From JAAXXJ01 sp964412455 (GTDB lineage: Bacteria; Nitrospirota; UBA9217): a stretch of 64,000 nt of DNA. The translations under genes were made by a program, and so were the position numbers. The notes beneath the pieces are model-generated. The model worked only from the letters and a program-made list of their open reading frames with translations, did no database searches and had not been told where the DNA came from. The stretch spans positions 1 to 64,000 of the forward strand of contig CAYPOT010000009.1 in NCBI GenBank assembly GCA_964412455.1. The letters are read 5' to 3'. Within the stretch, counting starts at the first letter, position 1. Every line of letters begins with the position of its first letter. Of this stretch, positions 59,364 through 64,000 are shown piece by piece.

Positions 59364-60057
59364 GACCAGTTCGGAGTTCGGAGTTCGGAGTGCGGAATGG
59401 AACAACAGGTGCTCTGGCGATCATGATCATACTCCGCAATCCGCAATCCGCAATCCGCACTCGAGTGGCTTCACGCTTCTCGAAGTGCTCCTGGCGCTGT
59501 CGATCCTGGCGGTCATCGCGACCACGATCTACAGCAGCTTTTCGACCGCTGGAAGGAATGTGGAGAGCGCCGAAGAAGTCCGTGACGGGACGGACCGGGC
59601 GCGGACCCTGCTTGCCCGGCTGACAAACGACATTGCGAACGCTTACGTCGGAATGAGCGGGACTTTCCTTTACGGCAAGAAGGTCGAGACGGAGGAGGAC
59701 AAACTGCGTTTCGACAGCATCTATCTCACGACGCTGACGAACTGGCGGAAGCCGGACTCGAAAGAGATGGAGCTCTGGGAAGTCGGATATTTCTTCCAGG
59801 AGAGGCCCGACGGCAGCGGCCGCGTTCTGATGCGCAAGGAAAAGCGGGAGCTATCCAGCGACGTTCCTCCCCGCGAGGGCGGCATTGACTACGAGTTAAC
59901 GGATACTGTTGCGGGTCTTCAACTTCGATATTCCTCTGACGGCGCGAAGTGGACCGATGAGTGGACCCAGGGTGGTCTGCCCAAGGCAGTGGACATCGTC
60001 CTGACCCTTGATGACGGCAGGGTCTACGCGACGAAGGTCGACATCGGGCATCAATAA
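59356..60057 (+). CDS. gspJ: Minor pseudopilin GspJ with repeat-derived leader
   Basis: It overlaps gspI by eight bases. The prepilin site is SSG before FTLLEVLLALSILAVIATTI, after a 38-residue leader containing SEFGVRSAEW and PQSAIRNPH. These are translations of ttcggagttcgg and aatccgcaatccgc repeat words. The mature protein, about 195 residues, fits GspJ (DRARTLLARLTNDIANAY; WTDEWTQGGLPKAVDIVLTL). Confidence 0.88.
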   Translation: MNRTSSEFGVRSAEWNNRCSGDHDHTPQSAIRNPHSSGFTLLEVLLALSILAVIATTIYSSFSTAGRNVESAEEVRDGTDRARTLLARLTNDIANAYVGMSGTFLYGKKVETEEDKLRFDSIYLTTLTNWRKPDSKEMELWEVGYFFQERPDGSGRVLMRKEKRELSSDVPPREGGIDYELTDTVAGLQLRYSSDGAKWTDEWTQGGLPKAVDIVLTLDDGRVYATKVDIGHQ

Positions 60058-60065
60058 AAAGAAAG

Positions 60066-60162
60066 TGCGGAGTGCGCGTAGACATGACCCTCACCCCTGC
60101 CCCTCTCCCCTGGAGGGAGAGGGAAAAAGGGAGAGGGGGGCTTTTTCAATGCGGAGTGCGGA
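60066..60162. repeat. Repeat family B full copy at gspJ-gspK junction
   Basis: gtagacatgaccctcacccc, ctcccctggagggag, gggagaggggggctttttca: near-identical to 7692-7774. It provides the gagagggggg ribosome binding site and the ATG at 60149 used by gspK. Confidence 0.88.
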
Positions 60163-60955
60163 AGGACGAAATATAAGCAATAACAACCGCGGGGTAGCGC
60201 TTCTGATCGCGCTGCTGGTCACGACGCTGCTCATGGCGCTCATTGTCGAGTTTGCCTACGGGACGCGGGTGAGCCTCCGCGCGGCGGTGAATTTCCGGGA
60301 CAGCCAGCGGGCCTACTTTCTTGCGCGGTCCGGCGTGAACTTCGCGGGTAAGATCCTCGCCGAGAACCTGAAAAATGGAAAGCTCCAGGACAACCTGGAA
60401 CAACGCGAGTGGCAGGTGGTGCCTATCGTGAGCGAAGGCGACACCGAGCTCCGGGTGCGCTGGGAGGACGAGGCAGGAAAGATCAATATTGCGCCCCCGT
60501 TCTACAATAACAACCAGGATTGGTTCGGGGAACTATTGTTCAATACGGTCGTCAGTCAGGAGGTCGTCGATAAGATCAAGGACGCAACAGGAAACAAGGT
60601 CTATCTTCTCGGCCAGCTTCATCAGGTCATGAGTGACGAGGAATACGGCAAAGTGCAGGATTTCCTGACAACGTACTCTGCCGGAGCGATCAACGTCAAT
60701 ACCGCAACGGAAACGGTCCTCAGGAGCGTGTTGAAAGGCAAGATAGCAACTCCGGACTTTATCATGATGAAGCGGAAAGATAAACCTATCCCCGATCTGG
60801 GCGGCATGGACATAAATAACGAGAGGTACTCGACGACAAGCAACACGTTCTTTGTCCAGTCCTACGCGACAGTCGGCGGGTATACGAAGAAGGCGGAAGC
60901 CATGATAACAAGGCACAGCGGGGGATTCACCGTTCAGTACTGGAAAATATTATGA
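60149..60955 (+). CDS. gspK: Minor pseudopilin GspK
   Basis: GspK caps the pseudopilus tip with GspI and GspJ. The 268-residue protein has a leader MRSAEGRNISNNNRG before VALLIALLVTTLLMALIVEF and a GspK domain with SGVNFAGKILAENL and GAINVNTATETVL (helix-hairpin-helix-like). I set the start at ATG 60149, inside repeat family B. It is preceded by a purine-rich gagagggggg from the same repeat; a longer frame back to 60008 would translate the entire repeat. It overlaps gspL by four bases. Confidence 0.88.
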   Translation: MRSAEGRNISNNNRGVALLIALLVTTLLMALIVEFAYGTRVSLRAAVNFRDSQRAYFLARSGVNFAGKILAENLKNGKLQDNLEQREWQVVPIVSEGDTELRVRWEDEAGKINIAPPFYNNNQDWFGELLFNTVVSQEVVDKIKDATGNKVYLLGQLHQVMSDEEYGKVQDFLTTYSAGAINVNTATETVLRSVLKGKIATPDFIMMKRKDKPIPDLGGMDINNERYSTTSNTFFVQSYATVGGYTKKAEAMITRHSGGFTVQYWKIL

Positions 60956-62277
60956 AAGTTGTTGGCTTGAACATAGACACGGGGCGGCTTGCGGTCTCCG
61001 TGGTGCAGCGAAAGTTCGGCAAGTCCGAGCTGATGGATTCGTTCATCCGCTCCTTCGTCACCGACGCCGAACTGGTTGAGGTCCTCCGGGAGCAGTCTGC
61101 GGTCTGGGCAGGGGCGAAGATCGTCCTTGCCATCCCCGGCCGGTTCTTCAGCCAGCGCGTGCTCACGCTCCCTTTTGCCGACAGGAAACGCGTCGAGAAG
61201 GCCCTGCCTTTCGAGGTCGAGGACATCATACCTTTTGATCTCGAAGACGTCGTGCTTGATCATCTCGTGCTGGGGAGCGCGGGGGTCGGGAAGGAATCGG
61301 AAACGCAGGTGCTCTGCATGATGCTGCCGAAGGCGGTCCTGCGTCAACACCTGGACCTGCTGGCGGGCGCGGGGATCGACCCCCAGGCCGTTGTGCCGTC
61401 CTATGCCGGGCTCTTTTCCATCGCGAACATGATGCCTATAGAGTCCGGCACGCTCCTGCTCTGCGGTTCCGACGCCTGCCTCAGGTCCCCGGTCGCGCTG
61501 AAGGCCCTCCGGAGCTTCTCCGGCAGCCAGTCCACCGGTGGTCTCCGTCATGTTCTGCAGGCGCTCGTGACCGAGCATCGGGAGCCAGTGGAGAAGGCGG
61601 CGCTGCTGATCGACAATGAGGCTGCGCTGGCGGTCCTTGTCGAGGCCGGTGTTGCGGCGGAGCCGGTGACGCCGGAGATCAACGGGAAGAAGGCGCAGGA
61701 CCCGGTCAGCCTGGGGATCGCGCTCCTGGACGAGTTGAACTTCCGCAGGGGCGAGTTTGCGTATCGTGCGGCGGACGAAGGTACACGCCGCAAGAGGCGC
61801 ATGCTCATCATCGCCGGGGCGGTCGCTGCCGTCCTGTTCACCGTGAATGTCGCGGTGAAACTGTCCATCGTCCGTTCCGGCTATGGAAAGCTCGACGCCG
61901 AGATCAAGGAGCTCTATCGTCAGACCTTTCCCGACGGCAGGCCGGCTGACGATCCAGTGAGGCAGATGCAGGACAAAATGAACGAGGCGAAGAAGCGTTT
62001 CGGGGTTTTGGGCTCCGGGACATCGGCGCTGGACGTGATGAAGACGGTCACCGACGGCATCCCGAAAGAGGTCCGGGTCAATTTTACCGAATTCGTCCTG
62101 GAGAGCGAACGGCTGAAGCTCCAGGGAGAGGCGTCCTCGTTCGAGGCCGTGGACAAGATCAAGGCCGAGCTCCAGAAATCGCCGCTCTTTGCCGATGTCG
62201 CGGTGCAGGATACCCGCATGGGTGTTGATAACAAGGTGAAGTTCCGGTTCGAGATGAAGTTGAAGCAGGGGATGTGA
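60952..62277 (+). CDS. gspL: Type II secretion protein GspL
   Basis: GspL recruits GspE to the membrane. The 441-residue protein has an actin-like cytoplasmic domain (about 1-270, starting MKVVGLNIDTGRLAVSVV, with LALP-type IPGRFFSQRVLTLPF), one transmembrane helix (LIIAGAVAAVLFTVNVAV, near 285-302), and a periplasmic ferredoxin-like domain at the end. It resembles the PilM-GspL hybrid form seen outside Proteobacteria. Confidence 0.9.
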   Translation: MKVVGLNIDTGRLAVSVVQRKFGKSELMDSFIRSFVTDAELVEVLREQSAVWAGAKIVLAIPGRFFSQRVLTLPFADRKRVEKALPFEVEDIIPFDLEDVVLDHLVLGSAGVGKESETQVLCMMLPKAVLRQHLDLLAGAGIDPQAVVPSYAGLFSIANMMPIESGTLLLCGSDACLRSPVALKALRSFSGSQSTGGLRHVLQALVTEHREPVEKAALLIDNEAALAVLVEAGVAAEPVTPEINGKKAQDPVSLGIALLDELNFRRGEFAYRAADEGTRRKRRMLIIAGAVAAVLFTVNVAVKLSIVRSGYGKLDAEIKELYRQTFPDGRPADDPVRQMQDKMNEAKKRFGVLGSGTSALDVMKTVTDGIPKEVRVNFTEFVLESERLKLQGEASSFEAVDKIKAELQKSPLFADVAVQDTRMGVDNKVKFRFEMKLKQGM

Positions 62278-62284
62278 ACTCTTT

Positions 62285-62363
62285 CGTCATTCCAGTGGAA
62301 ACGGGAATCCAGTCTTTGCATGCTGTTCCTTGGGTCCTGGGTACCCGCTGTCGCGGGTATGAC
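62285..62363. repeat. REP-like repeat, family E copy 4
   Basis: cgtcattccagtggaaacgg with gaatccag, then gtacccgctgtcgcgggtat with gacgac. It occupies the gspL-gspM spacer. Confidence 0.8.
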
Positions 62364-62437
62364 GACATATAGTGAGTACATTGCAGTTCGAAAGAAGGCT
62401 GACCGTGTTCATCCGTGGTTGCCCTTAGAGGTTTTAT

Positions 62438-62941
62438 TTGAAGCTGGAATCGAAGGATAAAAAGACACTCATCATCGGCGGATCGATCGCGGCGGCGATC
62501 CTGCTGTACGCGTTCGTCCTGTCTCCGTTCATGGAGGACCTTGGCCGGAAGCGCGACCTCATTCCGAAAAAGCAGCGCGACCTCGAGGACATGAAGAAGC
62601 TCCGCGACGAGTACGGGGAGATCCAGAAACAGCTGCAGCTGGTCCAGGACGCGGCTGCCAAGCGCGGCCCGCTCCTGACGGAGATCGAGAACATCACGAA
62701 GCGAGCTAACCTGAACAGCAAGATCGTATCCCTCAAACCCCAGCCAGGGGCCCAGACCGACGGTTTCAAGGAGAGCATCGTCGAGATCAAGCTCGACAAC
62801 ATCACGCTCTACGACGTGGTGAACTATGTCTACCTCCTGGAGAAAGCGACAGTCCGCGTCCGGAAGCTCTCGTTCAAACCCCGGTATGATAACCCGAAGA
62901 TCCTGAACGCCACGCTGCTCGTATCAAGCGCCGGTTTATGA
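62438..62941 (+). CDS. gspM: Type II secretion protein GspM (PilO-like)
   Basis: A 167-residue inner-membrane protein: a short cytoplasmic start, one transmembrane helix (TLIIGGSIAAAILLYAFVL), a coiled coil (DLIPKKQRDLEDMKKLRDEY), and a ferredoxin-like periplasmic domain. It partners GspL. The start is TTG at 62438 with agagg nearby. Confidence 0.87.
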   Translation: MKLESKDKKTLIIGGSIAAAILLYAFVLSPFMEDLGRKRDLIPKKQRDLEDMKKLRDEYGEIQKQLQLVQDAAAKRGPLLTEIENITKRANLNSKIVSLKPQPGAQTDGFKESIVEIKLDNITLYDVVNYVYLLEKATVRVRKLSFKPRYDNPKILNATLLVSSAGL

Positions 62942-63001
62942 TGGGTCAGTATTTTTTCACCTCCCCCTTGAGGGGGGAGGGTAGGGTGAGGGTGAAGAGA
63001 T

Positions 63002-63382
63002 TTGAAGAATAATCTTTTAGTACTCGCCAAAGACCTCAGGAAAAACTCAACTGACGCAGAACGACTATTGTGGAAACATCTTCGAGGCAAGCAATTTGAC
63101 AGGATGAAATTCAGAAGACAACAGCCGATTGGCAGGTATATTGTTGATTTCGTCTGTTTCGAAAGGAAAATAGTCGTTGAAGTCGATGGTGGTCAGCATA
63201 CAGATGCGAAAGATCAGGATGCAATCCGGGATTCCTGGTTGCATGGTCAAGGGTACACGGTGTTTCGCTTCTGGAACCATGATGTTTTGCAAAATATCGA
63301 AGGTGCGTTAATCAAAATCCTGAATCACCCTCCCCAAACCCCTCCCCTCAAGGGAGGGGATAATTATTATCATGATCGATAG
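63002..63382 (+). CDS. DUF559 endonuclease-like protein inserted in gsp operon
   Basis: A 126-residue DUF559 protein related to very-short-patch-repair and other PD-(D/E)xK endonucleases. It contains AKDLRKNSTDAERLLWKHLR, FRRQQPIGRYIVDFVCFERK, and VVEVDGGQHTD with the catalytic Asp, Glu-x-Asp and Gln. It is flanked by family B repeat pieces (ttgaggggggagggtaggg at 62960-62998 and cccctcaagggagggga at 63328-63362). Its C-terminal residues (HPPQTPPLKGGDNYYHD) are translated repeat. Base composition is more AT-rich than the gsp genes, so it is probably an inserted gene-plus-repeat unit. It overlaps gspN. Confidence 0.85.
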   Translation: MKNNLLVLAKDLRKNSTDAERLLWKHLRGKQFDRMKFRRQQPIGRYIVDFVCFERKIVVEVDGGQHTDAKDQDAIRDSWLHGQGYTVFRFWNHDVLQNIEGALIKILNHPPQTPPLKGGDNYYHDR

Positions 63383-64000
63383 AACAACGCTCATTCGCAG
63401 GCTTTCCTTTGCCCTCTACTTCGTCATTGCCTTTCTGACGTTCCTTGTATTCCTGTTCCCTTTTGAGCGGATCAAAACCAGGCTGGAATCAGAGGTCCGG
63501 TCGCGAACTCCGCTGGAACTGAGCATTACGCGCATTTCGCCGCTGTTTATAAACCGGTTCGTGCTCTCGGAGGTGGTTGTGGCCGACCGAACCGGCAGGG
63601 TGCTGTTCGAGAGCCCGTCGGTCCGCACGCATGTGTCGCTTTTCAGATTCCTCCGGGGCCTCCTGACCGTGAACATCAAGGCGAAGGCCTACGGCGGGGC
63701 CGTGTCCCTGAGAACGGAGCAGGGCGCGAAACGCCAGTACATCGCCCTGGACGCTGAAGGGCTGGACATCGGCTCGTATACGCTCTTAAAGAACCTCGGC
63801 ATCACGTTGTCGGGAAGGCTGGGCGGATCGTATGAGGCGACCGGAGATGCGGGCAAAGGACGTCTGGTGATCAAGAACCTGGCGAGCCGCGAGCTCAAGA
63901 TCATGGGGTTCCCGGTGCCGGACCTGGATTTCGATCAGGCGTGGCTCGAAGGCGAGGTCAAGGGGGACCGTTTCACCATCCGGAAGCTGGAGCTCGACGG
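63372..64000 (+). CDS. gspN: Type II secretion protein GspN, partial
   Basis: The first 209 residues of a GspN/AsmA-like inner-membrane protein; the gene runs off the window. One N-terminal transmembrane helix (RLSFALYFVIAFLTFLVFLF) is followed by a periplasmic beta-rich domain (YGGAVSLRTEQG, DAEGLDIGSYTLLKNLG). The ATG at 63372 overlaps the DUF559 gene, so that gene did not remove the operon's continuity. Confidence 0.85.
   Translation, partial: MIDRTTLIRRLSFALYFVIAFLTFLVFLFPFERIKTRLESEVRSRTPLELSITRISPLFINRFVLSEVVVADRTGRVLFESPSVRTHVSLFRFLRGLLTVNIKAKAYGGAVSLRTEQGAKRQYIALDAEGLDIGSYTLLKNLGITLSGRLGGSYEATGDAGKGRLVIKNLASRELKIMGFPVPDLDFDQAWLEGEVKGDRFTIRKLELD

Noticed and set aside
57713..59462. 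CRISPR-like impression from repeated gcggattgcg words in the gsp region
   Set aside because: The repeats are irregular in spacing, inverted in places and located within gene starts; there are no uniform spacers and no cas genes.

Overview
The window looks like the chromosome of a Gram-negative, probably anaerobic or microaerobic bacterium with a GC-rich core genome. The evidence is a complete type II secretion operon with secretin, an MEP-pathway/lipid gene row (uppS-cdsA-dxr-rseP-ispG-proS), a group 3b-type NiFe hydrogenase, two-subunit class I fumarase with an LDH-like malate dehydrogenase, and a GH57 glucanotransferase. This mix fits Nitrospirota or a Desulfobacterota-like lineage. The assignment is inference and cannot be settled from sequence reading alone. 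Many short interspersed repeats (at least six families) occupy the intergenic spaces.

Layout. 0.4-4.6 kb: GH57 enzyme and a secreted FG-GAP-type protein. 4.8-10.4 kb: uppS, cdsA, dxr, rseP, ispG (undecaprenyl carrier, CDP-diacylglycerol, isoprenoid precursors, envelope stress protease). 10.5-19.0 kb: an accessory block between ispG and proS. It holds a TumE-like toxin pair, a broken 5' end of proS, a VapBC pair, a broken 3' end of ispG, and an AT-rich five-gene operon (HD phosphohydrolase, DNA methyltransferase, membrane protein, NodU/TobZ-type carbamoyltransferase, HEPN-like protein). 19.0-28.4 kb: proS, a NifU-like gene with an in-frame TGA followed by a SECIS-like hairpin (probable selenoprotein), small genes, a PilB/GspE ATPase, a CBS-domain transporter-like protein, mdh, the two fumarase subunits, apt. 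28.6-37.9 kb: a second accessory/defence region with a Panacea-domain toxin-antitoxin pair, an XRE regulator with a perfect palindromic operator, HicB, DUF3800, a hicA remnant, a nuclease-helicase with four C-terminal integrase-repeat units, a DUF5677 protein, and a two-gene module bracketed by duplicated 3' ends of the hydrogenase large-subunit gene. 37.9-42.5 kb (minus strand): hydBGDA hydrogenase. 42.8-46.2 kb (minus): fused MurU-AmgK-type enzyme and a NamZ-type muramidase, a plausible MurNAc salvage pair. 46.2-50.8 kb: small protein, Ig-like lipoprotein, class I amidotransferase, large modular lipoprotein, terminator, and a group II intron-like remnant. 51.1-64.0 kb: type II secretion operon gspC-N, with an HR-domain-only GspC relative upstream and a DUF559 endonuclease gene inserted between gspM and gspN.

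The most interesting points are: (1) the five-gene carbamoyltransferase/methyltransferase/HD/HEPN operon, which I do not recognise as a described system; (2) the CxxU NifU-like candidate selenoprotein; (3) two separate loci where accessory modules are bracketed by diverged duplicate ends of core genes (ispG/proS and hydA), pointing to repeated homologous, gene-restoring integration; and (4) interspersed repeats that have become translated leader peptides or start sites of the minor pseudopilins GspH, I, J and K.
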